64,000 nucleotides of DNA, from contig CAJNDS010002002.1 of the NCBI GenBank assembly GCA_905221605.1, forward strand, positions 620,001 through 684,000, written 5' to 3'. Positions 53,301 to 64,000 of the stretch are shown piece by piece; within the stretch, counting starts at the first letter, position 1; the number at the start of each line of letters is the position of its first letter. Source of the stretch: Symbiodinium natans. Its lineage: Eukaryota > Sar > Dinophyceae > Suessiales > Symbiodiniaceae. Under the pieces are notes generated by a model that saw only the letters and a list, made by a program, of their open reading frames with translations, did not search any database and was not told where the DNA came from. A program made the position numbers and the translations under genes.

Positions 53301-53699
53301 GGGTTGTGTTGACATGCACCCTCCCGTTGTTCCACGCAAACCCCAAGCTTCTAAATTCAGGCTTGGATTGGAATACATCATGTCATGAGGCGAAACTGTT
53401 GCCGTTTGTTCCCAATCATTTTGTACAAGAAACCTTGATGTGAGACGAGGCAGAAGCAACCCAAGCGGGTCGGGAAGCAGAGCATCTGGCATGTCAACTC
53501 AAACGATGCGGTTGTCTGGGTTGCACAATCGGTTATCTTTTTTGGCCTTTACTGTTAGAGTCTCAAGAGCCTGGAATATCAGGCTGCAAGGGCGACGTCC
53601 CACCAACATAGCAGAAGAGAGTGAGCTTCTTACCCAAGACGGCTTTGTCGGCCAAGCACGAAGAGGCTTAACTCATCAACACCTTTAACTCTTCTCTAC

Positions 53700-54500
53700 A
53701 ACAAAGAAAGAAATTTCACCTTCGAACCGCAAGCGCTCCGGACGTCTTCGTCCTACGTTTGTACTGCACAAGCTCCCTCTCTAACACCCTGAACTCCAAG
53801 CGTTCTCTAAGGGTCATCGCCTCTTACCCAAAATGTGCGCCACACGCAGGCTTTTGGCACTGTGGCACGGCCACGCTGTGTGGTTGCTTGCACAGTTTCG
53901 ATGGTATATTTGGAGAACAAAAAGTCCCAAGACTGTCGTTGCCACCGTTGGCTTTTTCAGTTTCGCAAGATCTTATGCCCTTGAACGACGCGGGAAACCT
54001 TGAAGTCTTCTCGTTCGACGCCTATTCAACAGTGCTTCCCGCAGAAAATGAATTCAAAACAAGTGCAAATGTCGTGCTTTCTTTGCCGGCCATGGTGAAA
54101 AACATGCTGAAGTCTCCCGCAACACAACCAAATGTCTTCCGCTTTCACATGACTTACACGTTTAGTTTCAGATGAGGCGCTGTATGTCATCGAACTTGTG
54201 AAGCTCCTTGTTTCTCTGCTTCTTGATCCCCGGAATAGCGTAACTCACCTGTGGAGAAAACTTTAACAGGTATCCGTGCATTGGCCAGCACGCAGAAAAG
54301 AACGGCATTTTGTGAAACATGTCGCCTTGTGCCGTTCACGTGTGGCCCAACTCCTGATCTGCACGGCACAGCAACAGCAAACAAGTTTTTGCCGCTAGAT
54401 GACATGCAGTGCTTCCAAGCCATGACGCTGGAAACCCACCAATGGCCCAACAAGGGATCAAAAGCCATGAAGAACCGCCAGGGCTCCATGTTGCGCAACA
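53700..54500. CDS. coding-like region, strand unclear
   Basis: The plus strand is open from 53759 to 54175 (LSLPPLAFSVSQDLMPLNDA, NVVLSLPAMVKNMLKSPATQ). The minus strand in one frame, with two stops, is equally protein-like (FSMFFTMAGKESTTFALVLN, GIRSCETEKANGGNDSLGTF) and continues upstream at 54501-54190 with LLGHWWVSSVMAWKHCMSSS. If minus, it is a decayed gene. No family recognised, so the strand is left open. Confidence 0.3.
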
Positions 54501-55495
54501 AAAAGGCTTAACCGTCAGGGGTGGTGCGACGGCGCGCTGTTGTTTGTCTTTATCTGTTTGTGTTTCTACATATACATGTGTGCATGAGATGTGTATGTTC
54601 TTGCAGAGATTGGGTTGAGATTGAGGCAGTCTCCCTTCGCAGGTTTACAGGGTTTCTTTTCGAAGTATAGCGAAAGGTCTTATGCCCTATGCAGGAAACC
54701 TGCAAGTGGCACGTGAGCCATGCGGGCCATTGAAGCAGTGGCAGACTTGGGCGCTCTGAGCAAATGGGCGTGTGAATATCACATCGCATCAGAGGCGCTT
54801 TCGCTGCAAAGCCAGAGTTATGGGAACTTGTCCACTCCTGAACTGCTTGTCCTGAGAGGCCGCGGAGCCCAGGAGAAGAACTCGGGGAGATCCTTGGACT
54901 AAATCTGAGGTAAGAAGAGTAAGTCGCTGCACACCCTGCATTTCCCGCAGCCCCTGCAGTCACAGGCATCGAAGCCCACTACGGAGCATGCCGGAGGGAC
55001 TCCGCGTCTGTCTCGGGGTAGCACACGCGAAGGACACATGACACAAGTCGTTTCGCCACGGGGAATTAGAGAGAGGAAGGAACAGGACTCAACTTTGAAA
55101 AGAGAGTGTGGGTTTTGTGTGCCTTTGACTGTTGAATCGTTGCAGGAATCGACTCCTGGAGCGGCTCCATGGAGAGAAGCAACTCCCTGAAGAGGGACGA
55201 GGTGCGGATGCCGTGGATGCTGTGGATGCCGCGGATGCCCATGTTGCGTTGCCTTCTGTGCGGTGGCCGTAAATTAGGCAAGGAAAAGCATCAGAATGCA
55301 TCAGTGGGGAATCCGGGATCTGAGTGGGGAGAAGTTTGGGGCGACAGGAGCGGGGCTTCACCGGTTCAGCGTCCACCACGCCGCATGGGGGCCCAGGGAT
55401 GCTGGCAGTTGCCGTGAGTTGCCGTGGCAAAAGCCCAGTTGACCAGTATCTCCGCCTTGTGAACGTGCGCCTGTGCTCAGGAAGGGTGAGCTGAT

Positions 55496-55970
55496 GTGTC
55501 GGATCCCAAGCAGAGGATCCTTGGCACGTTCTTCCAGAAGTACCAAGGACAACTCTTCTTGGTGATTTTGATGTCACATAGTCACGACATGGTCCTGATC
55601 TTCCTGTTGTGCCTTGCTACCTCCCTCGTTGCTTTGTTTCTCTTTGGATCCTCAGAGGAGCCCTTGCCAAGCAGCCCACTTGCGGAGAGCGAGGAACACC
55701 CATGTGCCAGCACGGCCACGGCATAGCCACGGCATGGCCACGGCATGGCCACAGCATGGCCTCTTTGTGCAGCGGGCTGTGAAAACGTTGCAAGGAGATG
55801 GTTGGCCAACGACGCGGCTTGAACCTCGAGTTGGAAGATCGGGAGGCGCAGACAAGCATGTGCGATTTCAAGATTTCAAAGTGTGCCGAAGATGGCTCTG
55901 CCATGCCTTGCCAGGAGTCTGGCACGTTGGCACTGCGCGAGGCGCTGGAGTCCAGATGTCTAAGTCACTG
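55496..55970 (+). CDS. candidate exons with membrane segment
   Basis: The first segment (about 55496-55670) encodes DPKQRILGTFFQKYQGQLFL followed by a membrane helix, MVLIFLLCLATSLVALFLFG. The second (about 55793-55967) encodes KEMVGQRRGLNLELEDREAQ and ESGTLALREALESRCLSH. Between them is a short CACGGCATGGC repeat (55715-55765). They may be 5' exons of the EF-hand gene downstream. No family recognised. Confidence 0.35.
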
Positions 55971-56089
55971 AGATGGTTCCAAGGGATGGTTTCCCAATGT
56001 TTCACAGTCTGCATCCCAGGGCTCGCTTCGGCTCGTTGGACAGGAGACTTCCTTGGCATTGGCGACTAGGTCGGAGGAAATGGCGCTGG

Positions 56090-56800
56090 TGCCTGTGCGC
56101 CTGGGTTCAAGCTGTGGAATGCTGTGAAGACTTCTGGAAAGAACTTCTGGGGCGTAACCGCTTCTGGGAAGAGAGTCTCAGTTCCCCACTTCCGAGGGCA
56201 CGGCCATCGCCCAAGACGCGGCGGATGAAGACGGAGTTGCTTTCCACTCACCCGTGGCTCAAGCAGCTCCAGCAGAGGCTCGGACGTTTGAGCACAGCAA
56301 GAGCAATCAAGTTATATATATGGGTGGTTGTCAAGATTATGGTCCCTTTTTGGATCCCTATTTTAATACGGCACCTAATATTTAGGGTACCCTAAAAGGA
56401 ATCATAATTTTGACATCCACCCATATATATATATATCTACATATATATATATAGATATTTTTGTGTTTTGTGCCTTTGAGGTCCTTGCACGGATCTGTGC
56501 CGGGTTCTCCGAGTGGTCTTAGCCGTCCGGGCGACACCCGCTGGCTTGGAGGAAAGCAGGCGTGAAGATTTTTGCACGGAAGCATGAACAGCATATGACT
56601 GCAGCAGCAGAAACCTCGAGACCCAACTCCCACAACAGGCCTCCTCGACATCGAGCCTGCCACCTTTGGACAACTTGCAGATTCAACTCCACGATGGGCA
56701 ACAAATGGAGGCCAGCTTCCTGATCTTCGGTTTGTGCATTCTGCGCGACGATGTCGTGACTGTGCCGAGTTGGTGGCCTATGCCTCTCGAACAGCTTCCC
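56090..56800 (+). CDS. possible exons, function unknown
   Basis: Coding-like segments: FKLWNAVKTSGKNFWGVTAS near 56104-56165 and LQIQLHDGQQMEASFLIFGL near 56675-56740. Between them is an A/T-rich ATATAT patch (56310-56460) with GGGTACCCTAAAAGG-type inverted words. Low confidence; may belong to the EF-hand gene. Confidence 0.25.
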
Positions 56801-57039
56801 ATCAATCGGTCCCAGGAGTGCAGGAGGACACCTCGCTTTCAATGACTCAAGCCACAGTAGAAGCTCAGCATGAGGGGAAGCTGAAGCTTCGTCTGCGAGG
56901 AGTCGAGGGCTGTGGGCAGGCAAGGCTCTGCGATGTTATGCCTCATGAGATGTTTCGAGCCTTTTTTGAAGGCGTTGCCCAGGGTAGAGCACCTGTGCAG
57001 CACATGCGCAGCATGCAGAGAGGCTTTGTCGGGAAATGA

Positions 57040-58922
57040 CATGGAGCAGCAAAGATGAGAGGGATCTCCTCGGCGCCGTCGTCGCACCCGCCGACAGGTC
57101 CCCCGTATGTGCAGCATCAGACGCCGTCAAAGGACGGTATAAACCCTTATATTGAAGCTCTCCGAAGCCCTCTGAATCCCTCCGGCTTTCTCAAAGGCAA
57201 CGACAAGAGCAGGGGCTACTGCCACAGAGCATCCGCTCTATGGACTACTGGCGAGCCACGGAGCTGTTCCACCTCTTTGACCGACGGACAGGCACAGCCA
57301 CAGAGATCGCTCTTTTCGGGAGTTCTTTCTTGGAAACTGAGTCGAGGCATGTCGAGGCTACTATTCGGTCATCGAAGCAAAATTTGCGGTTTGCGGGGTC
57401 TTGGGCTGTCCAGATCATGTGGGCTTTCCCAATATTTTGCACACGGTGCAGAATGTTGACACCTGGAGGTGAGCTGGACAAGCTGGGCTTCTACCACCTG
57501 CTGACGGCCGCCTCTCGGGACCGCGAAAACATCGCCCGACAGCGCAGTGACGCCCGCCTTTTGAAGAGAGTGTTTGGGGGGGTGATGCACCGCGGTGCAT
57601 AGATGTTCCTAGATCCCGTTCACACTGCAACGAGTGCCGCAAGCCCCTCAGATGACCAAGTGAAGTCTCAAAGTGGTTTGCAGAAAGGCGGGCCTTTCTT
57701 TGCCTCCTCAAGCTTGTCTCCTGTTTCTCCTCAAGACGAGGATGCGATCTTCGACGAGATCGACATCGACGGCTCAGGGAAGACGCTTTGTTCTGTTTGC
57801 GGCAGCGTAAAATTCTTGAATATAAACGGATGTTTTCTCATTTTGCAGTTAGGAAGGCAGGCCGGTCTCAGGACTACTAGTAGAGCGTGCAAAAAGGATC
57901 GACAAAGAGGAGTTCTTGGGCTGGGTCTTCCAGACCAACAACAGCTTCCTCAGCTCAGTGAGGAGGTGCTCCATAGCAAGAGAGCAGTTGAACTGAGAGC
58001 ACAGATGAGGGCACCGAGAGACGGAGTAAGTGGAAGAAAGCGAGAGATGAGGAGACGAGCTGAGAAGGGGGATGGTTTGGCGACTTTTGCGAGTGAAATG
58101 AAGGTTGAGAAAGTGAGATACAGCGAGATGATTTTTCAGGCGGTTGGAAACCATGGACCAAGTGAAGGTGAAAGCCTTGTTCGAGCAGTTGGACTCCCTC
58201 TTGCATTAAGTTTCATGTATGTTGATGTCGCTGAATTCCCGGCTGGATTTCCACAGTTTGCTCGCCACTCTTTGAGGTTCGGTTGAGGTTCTGTGGGCTG
58301 CTGACTCATTGACTTGACTTCCCCTTGTGAGATTCCCAGACTGCATTTGACTGTATTTCAGCCGCCAAGGACAATGATGGCAACAAGGTCATCGACAGAG
58401 ATGAGTTCTGGGAATTCGTTGAGAAGTTTAGTCCCGGGATGTTGCCGGGCACTCAAATCTGGCACGGCACTATACGGCACTCATGCGTAGGGCAGCATAA
58501 GCCAGTATAAGGCACCATAAGGCAGCATAAGGTCTCGGTCTGCAAGCGACGAGCTGCATGAGTTTATTGACGCGGACAAGTCCGGCGGCATCGCCGGAAA
58601 CTCGGTGGGTGCCCGTTCCCGGAAGGGTCACAACCCCTAACAGCATCTAACGCCGTTTGGAGATCCACTTCGCATCACTGTCAGCAGCAAACACAGGCAC
58701 CATGATGTGAGTTTTTTCGAGGGTGAACTCTGCAACTGGACTGGAGAATGCAGAAGAGGAAAGCGGGCAGTGGGCAGCGAGGGGCAGTGCCAGGATGTGG
58801 ACGAGTTCCTGAATTGGGTGCATCCTGGGCGGGAGCTCAAGATGCTGCGTGCAGAGGTGCGTGATGACAAGGTGCTGACCCTCAGAATCCCTCAGATGCG
58901 GCAGCACATGGCAGCGACATAG
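57040..58922 (+). CDS. multi-EF-hand protein, calcium-binding exons
   Basis: A series of plus-strand exons. DERDLLGAVVAPADRSPVCA lies at about 57055-57130, SIRSMDYWRATELFHLFDRR at about 57230-57330, GGELDKLGFYHLLTAASRDR at about 57455-57590 and DEDAIFDEIDIDGSGK at about 57735-57780. That loop is completed by KRIDKEEFLGWVFQTNNSFL at about 57890-57960. Then come MDQVKVKALFEQLDSLLH (about 58153-58208), AAKDNDGNKVIDRDEFWEFV (58360-58430, CAG acceptor), ELHEFIDADKSGGIAGNS (about 58548-58605, GTGGGT donor) and DVDEFLNWVHPGRELKMLRA (58793 on). At least three loops keep the D-x-D-x-(S/N)-G pattern and should bind Ca2+. Exon joins are approximate. Confidence 0.6.
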
Positions 58923-59099
58923 CGGACATAGCAGACACGTCCTGCGGAGCTGAGGCGATTACTGGCAAGGTAGCGGTGGGGATGGTAGCGGTGGATGAGG
59001 CTTGGGGCTGTTGTGTGTCTGTGTGTTTCTGGCTCGCTGATGGGACTCTTGGGACTCTTTACTTTGTCATCAACGACAAGCTGTCGTTTTTGCACGGGC

Positions 59100-59242
59100 A
59101 CTTGTGGGACTTCTGTGCGAACCCTGCCAGAACTCCTACGTGGCCCCCAAAAAGCCACTCATGGAGACAGAGCCTGGCAAGCCAGTGGTCCTGGAGTTTT
59201 GGCCGCTCAGACTACATGGCGCAATGGTGGCTCGTGGTGTTT

Positions 59243-59280
<38 letters not shown>

Positions 59281-59590
59281 GCCCTTGACAGAAACTGACA
59301 AGAGTACGACACCCCCCAAACAGTTTCCGCTCAACTCCGCTAAGCTCTTCGAAGCAATGCTCTGCCCCTCTTAAGACTCTGCAGACTCCAAGGATTGGTA
59401 GCGAATGGACTGGGGCTTTTGAGTCGATCAAGCGCAGCCTCCGCAGCGTGTTCAGCTCGCAACAGATCAGGCGCAACATGTGGCCGCATGCAGCGCCAAG
59501 TCACCCCAACAGCATGGGCTCTCCACGGAGCAGCGGAGCTCTCGCAGCGTTTTCTGAAAAACCGCGAGCTCTCCACTTCAACGCACAGGT
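59100..59590 (+). CDS. further exons, likely same gene
   Basis: The exon at about 59115-59215 encodes LCEPCQNSYVAPKKPLMETE and PGKPVVLEFW. The exon from about 59375 to 59588 encodes PRIGSEWTGAFESIKRSLRS, VFSSQQIRRNMWPHAAPSHP and a Ser/Pro/Ala-rich end before a GTATGC donor. Between them is a (CT)n tract at 59245-59278. No domain recognised. Confidence 0.45.
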
Positions 59591-59876
59591 ATGCAGCTGA
59601 GTGCAACTTGCACTGAGGGTTTAGGGTTTAGCATCTTCGCAGGTTCCAGAGTCGCCGGGACCCTCGCGTCATCCACACCTGCTCGAAGTTGGTCGCCAAG
59701 GTGTGGCACACCACATCCGGATTACAAAAACTCTCACAATCTCTCACAGCTCAGCTCTAAAGCATTCTCTCAATCCACTCTGGGTTGGTGCCGCACTCCG
59801 GTAGGTTGGCCGCGGGATTGTCCTCTGGGACCGTGACTCGATGCTGATGTTCAAGGACGATCCGTTCATGAACCAG

Positions 59877-59970
59877 GCATTCTGCCAATGCATTCTGCCA
59901 ATGCATTCTGCCAATGCATTCTGCCAATGCATTCTGCCAATGCATTCTGCCAATGCATTCTGCGAATCCA
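59877..59970. repeat. CATTCTGCCAATG tandem repeat
   Basis: Seven copies of a 13-14-base unit, TGCATTCTGCCAA. A short open segment before it (MLMFKDDPFMNQ, from 59841) may be an exon that runs into the repeat. Confidence 0.85.
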
Positions 59971-60639
59971 GGGCCCAATGTGAGCAATTACAGGGCACTA
60001 CAGCTTGTGGTGGAGGTCGAAGAGGGGCTCAGGGGGGCTCAGGATCTCGGGATTCAGTCTAATTGCGGAGGCTGAAAATCTAGAAACCCCACCTGCCCAT
60101 CTGCAGCTCTACACCTCCATGATCTGACTTTGAGGCAACAGCTGGCAAGTGGATCAAGGAAGTGCTTCTCCAGTGCCTTCCAGATGTTATAAATGTGCCC
60201 CGGCAAACTCGCTGGCTAGTGCCCCTTCACGTGCATTCTTGTGCATTTTGTGCGCATTCTTGTGCATGCCTGACCGCTTTGCAAGGCTGCCAACGTGAGG
60301 CTGCTGAAGAGAAAGAAGTTGCACGTTTGTTTTGATGCCCGGCAGAGTTAGCGACCGGCCTGTCTGGCTGGGGTGGATGTGCAAGGCATGTGCAAGGCAT
60401 GTGCAAGGCATGTGCAGGCACGTGGAGGCACGCTTGCGCGGGTTTGCGCAACATCGCCCTCAAGCATCTGGGAAACTGTAACGTCTAAAGTTGCGTGACG
60501 AGTGACGGGTGATTTCTCGACAGGTGTGTGGTGTGAGAGCCTGCCAGAGTTATAGGGTTCTAGAACGTGAGACGAGCAACTCCGAGGAATGCGGAAAATC
60601 CTTGGAAGGCGAGCTGCCGAACTAGCTGAACGTTGTGGC

Positions 60640-62232
60640 TTCTGCAGGTAGCAACTCTGTCTTGCCAGGCTCGCGATACCTCAATGTCTTAGAATACAAG
60701 GTGTGCAGCAAGCCGCGCGTCTGCAGCTGTGGCATTCTCATGAGATCGGAGATATTGGGGGTTTTAGGTGCGTCAGGTTCGTCTCGTAGACTTCAGCATT
60801 CAGGCATTGCGCGGGACTGCTCAAGGCACGCGCGGCTGGGCCCCCAACCGCAAGAGCCTTGTGAGTCTGAGTTGTGCTGCCAAATTGTGATGTGAGGTGA
60901 TTGAAGATTGACATGAGGACAGAGGTGCTGCGAAAAGCAGCACGCTGTACTTCGTGGGGAGAAGAGCCAGTAGCTTTCGACACTGCAGGGGTCTGTGGAT
61001 GTCCGCGGACGTCCACTGCCACGAAAGGGCTCCCAGGGCACAGAGCAGAGCGGTCTGCAACCTGAACCTGATGGCCAGCTTGCAGCTGGACCCAGCTGCC
61101 CAGCAGCTTTTCAATTTTTTGCTTTTTTTTTTTGTGCATGCAATGTGGAAAACGTGAAAGGCAGAAGACAAGCCGCTTGCTGCCCCACTTTCAGAGCTCC
61201 TTTCCAAGCCAAGTAGCATTTTGCAAGTATCTGATCTCGCCTAGCCGGTGGTATGCCTCGATTCCAAGACTCAGTTGCCGAGAGCTCTGCAATGCTGGGT
61301 GAGTGTCGGGCAAGTGTCGGGCAGAGCTGCGAGCAGATATCTCGCCTTTTATCCACGGCCTTCCTGATAATGACTGAGGGCTTCAGGTGTTCTCATGTAG
61401 CCCCTTGTATGCATCTGCATGACCACCATGCGCGCCGTTCCTTCAAGAGGCTTCTGGCTGCACATCGGCCTGCAGATTACCCAGCGTTGAGGAAAAGCAA
61501 TGCAGCACCTACCGCAGGTTTTGACACCACTTGGGACACCCCCTTGACATGAATCTGCCTGTTCAGGGGTTCAGGTTGAGAAGCAGACCCTTGTGAGAGA
61601 GAACCTGAATGATGCTATCCAGGTTCCTGTACGACACCCAAAGTAGACGTAAGTAGACTCAGTCAGTATTCGCTAACATTGAGTCGACAGAGGGTGAGGA
61701 GGCATCGGCTGATCGGCCTATGGTGGATCTTGGTCACGAGTTTCCCTGATTTGAGAACCGCTGAGGTGCTCTGGCAGCGATCATTTTGGCCGCTTTGTTT
61801 CGCTCAAGCCTAGACTTGCACAGTGTTCCCAGCACTCCGGCGTCTTTCACAGAAGGTGAGGCTCTGAAGTCTATCGGGTCAATGCTTTGCGTTGGTTTGC
61901 TTCTGAAGACTTCCAAGCATCAGCCGTTCAGAGGTGCGGATGTCGGTGCAGAGCCAAGCGGTGCTGCATGAAGTGGTGTGCCGCCAGCGGTGCCAAGACG
62001 AGGTCCTATGCCCTCGAGCATATGTAGCCCTCACGGAAACTGGTGCCCATGCCTCAGCTGCATCTTTATAAATTGGCAGAGGCCTCAAGGGCCTCAAGGG
62101 CCTCAAGGCCTTAGCTTGTTGGGGTGGGCTTCTCTCTGTGTGGCCGCTTGTGAGGATGGCGAGGGAATCATAGCCCGCTTGAAGCACGAGATCGAGCGCA
62201 GGGTGAAAGAGGACGTGTTTTTTGCTGAGTAG
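60640..62232 (+). CDS. C-terminal exons of the plus-strand gene
   Basis: Coding-like exons: SNSVLPGSRYLNVLEYKVCS (about 60652-60725), RFQDSVAESSAMLGECRASV then SCEQISRLLS (about 61255-61380), HDHHARRSFKRLLAAHRPAD (about 61388-61550), LFRSSLDLHSVPSTPASFTE (about 61790-61856, GTGAGG donor), and a terminal exon with EDGEGIIARLKHEIERRVKE ending at TAG 62230-62232. Placed with the EF-hand gene by strand and spacing only; a separate gene is possible. No family recognised. Confidence 0.4.
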
Positions 62233-63201
62233 GCATTGTAAGAAGTTCGCCCTATACCAGCAACGCACTGCGGAGGACCCTGAGACCGACTGGATCACTG
62301 CTGAGCGCCAGCCACCTTGTCACAGTGTACCATGTCACAGCTGTCACGGCTGCTTGTCGGTCACAGCCGTTTGTCGACATGTGTTAAACTCTTAAGCTGC
62401 ATGCTTCCAAAAATGCAGCTGTTCGAGATGCAAGCTCCAGCAAAGTTCCGGTTTAGGCTTTGGGGTTTCGGGGTCCCCGGCCCCTCCCGGTCCCAACAGC
62501 ACAATTTGTTTTTGATTTTGGGCCCCTCCGGCCCACACCCTGCAACTTCACCACCCGCCCCGGGCGCCCCACCGTCCAACAACACGGCCTCGACTGCGGT
62601 GGCCTCGCTTTGAGGTTTTGGTCTTTGCATGTCTTTGTCCAAGCCGGCAGATCTTCAAACCATCAGCTCTGCTTCCCACTTTTCCCAACTGCCTCCCCCC
62701 CCCCGGCCTCAGGCTTAGCCGCTTTGCCCAAATCTTGGGGTCGATGTTGGAGCCCCCAAGTTTCAAGCATGAAGACGGCAGCTGCAGTCGCCGTAATCAC
62801 GAAAGCTTCAAGGCCAGCTGATCCGGCCAGCATCTGACATCGAGGATGAAGGCCTGCAAGTTGGACTGTAACGTTGCCACCGCATGTGTTCCATGAATGG
62901 TGGTGTGCGTCCTCCAGCCCTTTTTCACTGTGCCTGGCAGTACTTTATGGCACCAGGAGTGCAGCTGTCCTTATTCGTTGCATTTCGTCACCCCTCTCGT
63001 TGTGTCTTCTGCAGTTTTCTTGATGCGGTTTCTTCCCGGCTGGTTTCCTCTCATGATTTTTGCATGTTTTCCATCCTCTCTTATGTTCAGTCTTCGAAAC
63101 AAGGCATTTGGTTTCTCGGACTAGATCAGCTTTCTTGTTGCTTTCCAATCAAACCGCAAAAGAGCACACGAGGGCCCAAGGACGCGTCCAAGTCAAGAAT
63201 G
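62233..63201. other. no supported gene
   Basis: Open frames on both strands without motif. A C-rich stretch (62460-62720) includes a run of twelve C residues at about 62695. Confidence 0.45.
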
Positions 63202-63399
63202 TCAAGAAGCCTTCATGGTTCTTTGTCCGTCGTTTAGCGCGGCCATTGGAGCCGTATGTAGTGGAAAACGCTCGAACTTGTCGTCGAAGTCTGCCTGGTG
63301 GAAAAGTTCCCAACGCCCAAACGCAATGCTGTGAAGAGCAGGACAACAGGGGAGAGGCAGCTTGCAAATAATGTACTCGCCTGGGCAGCCAAAAGACAA
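63202..63399 (-). CDS. likely terminal exon, unknown protein
   Basis: The minus strand encodes PGEYIICKLPLPCCPALHSI, then AFGRWELFHQADFDDKFERF and PLHTAPMAALNDGQR to a stop at 63202. Composition and the well-formed amphipathic ending suggest real coding. Upstream (63400-63530) the frame changes and no acceptor was fixed. No family is recognised. Confidence 0.4.
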   Translation of the reverse strand: MSFGCPGEYIICKLPLPCCPALHSIAFGRWELFHQADFDDKFERFPLHTAPMAALNDGQRTMKAS

Positions 63400-64000
63400 G
63401 GAAACAACAACAGGCTACTCCGCGCGAGCGCGAAAGCAGCAGCTTCTGCACAGTGCACCGAGAGCGCAGCCGAGGGAAAGAAAGTGTTTGAGAGCCATTT
63501 CTGCAAGCATGAGTCAATGTTAGCATCATGCGCTTTACGACTTTACTTACGCCCGCACGACCCCCAACCGCTGCAATGCATCACTGGACGTGGCCTGCAG
63601 AATGAAAGGGAGCAAGGCACATGACCAGAGAACATGGTCTTGAGTCTTGAGTCCCAACATCAGGGCAGGAGAATATGATTGGCCGACTGCGAAGCAGTGG
63701 GCCAATCAGGCGGATGGCCACACATGCCGCGCAATGATACCAGGGAAAAGGCACATAAAGGCACCAGCAACCAAGGCTCTGTGGGCTGCAAAACTAGATG
63801 CAAAGCCATGGGCAAGACGGGAAGGGCCGAGGCTGCGAAATTTGCGAAACCTGCGAAGCTGTGCGGGCAACAAAGGCCGGATCGAGGAATATGATTGACC
63901 CACTGTGAAGTGTTCAGCCACAGCCCGCGCCACCGGTCTGCGCGGAATTGATCTTCATTGCCCTGCTTCGGTGGTCTCCATGGCCATGTGCCTGAGAAGC
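63400..64000. other. no supported gene
   Basis: Contains a diverged repeat pair: GAATATGATTGGCCGACTGC at about 63671 and GAATATGATTGACCCACTGT at about 63888. No exon is supported to the window end. Confidence 0.4.

Overview
The window reads as nuclear DNA of a dinoflagellate, probably a Suessiales/Symbiodiniaceae-type genome (inference). The reasons are: genes cut into many short exons; introns with GT, GC and GA donors; large amounts of simple and satellite repeat; remnants of dinoflagellate-type Ty1/copia elements (spacer-rich gag with a CCHC-like knuckle, DSGA protease, SAP-like segment, RNase H, cysteine-rich tail); and a possible spliced-leader relic ahead of an intronless gene. No rRNA, tRNA or CRISPR array was recognised. 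Exon limits were read by eye from frame and splice signals and are approximate unless a junction is given.

Layout. (1) 0.8-12.5 kb, minus: pieces of one probable kinesin-14-like gene. They run from a proline-rich N-terminus near 12.46 kb through helical stalk exons (11.7-8.6 kb) to the motor start (8.5 kb) and the P-loop exon (1.2 kb); a repeat-filled stretch of about 6.5 kb separates the last two. (2) 13.3-15.1 kb, minus: a four-exon Fe(II)/2-oxoglutarate (PhyH-like) dioxygenase with a signal peptide. (3) 15.2-18.4 kb: repeats and no confident gene. (4) 18.5-19.65 kb, minus: the decayed 3' end of a copia element. (5) 19.66-28.0 kb, plus: a compact, A/G-rich cassette of small ORFs abutting or overlapping by TAATG/ATGA. 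It is unlike the surrounding genes and looks like an endogenised virus or other foreign element. Two later insertions split it: a 2.97-kb insert bounded by a 9-bp direct repeat (19987-22954), which carries a satellite array, and a tandem dimer of a ~968-bp unit (23513-25451). Removing either one rejoins an open frame.

(6) 28-41 kb: nested mobile elements. A copia element is split into a gag half (minus, about 30.4-31.1 kb) and a protease-to-RNase H half (plus, 37.74-40.63 kb) by a foldback element (F) and a 5.5-kb inverted-repeat element (G, 31615-37105). (7) 41-43.5 kb: repeats and an AT-rich island. (8) 43525-45573, plus: an intronless GT4 glycosyltransferase fused to a 5'-nucleotidase-type HAD domain. 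(9) 45.97-46.67 kb, plus: an unrecognised spliced gene. (10) 48.05-52.0 kb, plus: a calcium-dependent-protein-kinase-like gene whose catalytic loop has lost its key residues. (11) 55.5-62.23 kb, plus: one or more spliced genes, including a protein with several EF-hands. (12) 63.2-63.4 kb, minus: one likely exon.

The cellular genes look unrelated in function, as is usual for dinoflagellate gene strings; shared strand (minus on the left, plus on the right) is the main organising feature. The most novel part is the virus-like cassette and its stacked insertions.
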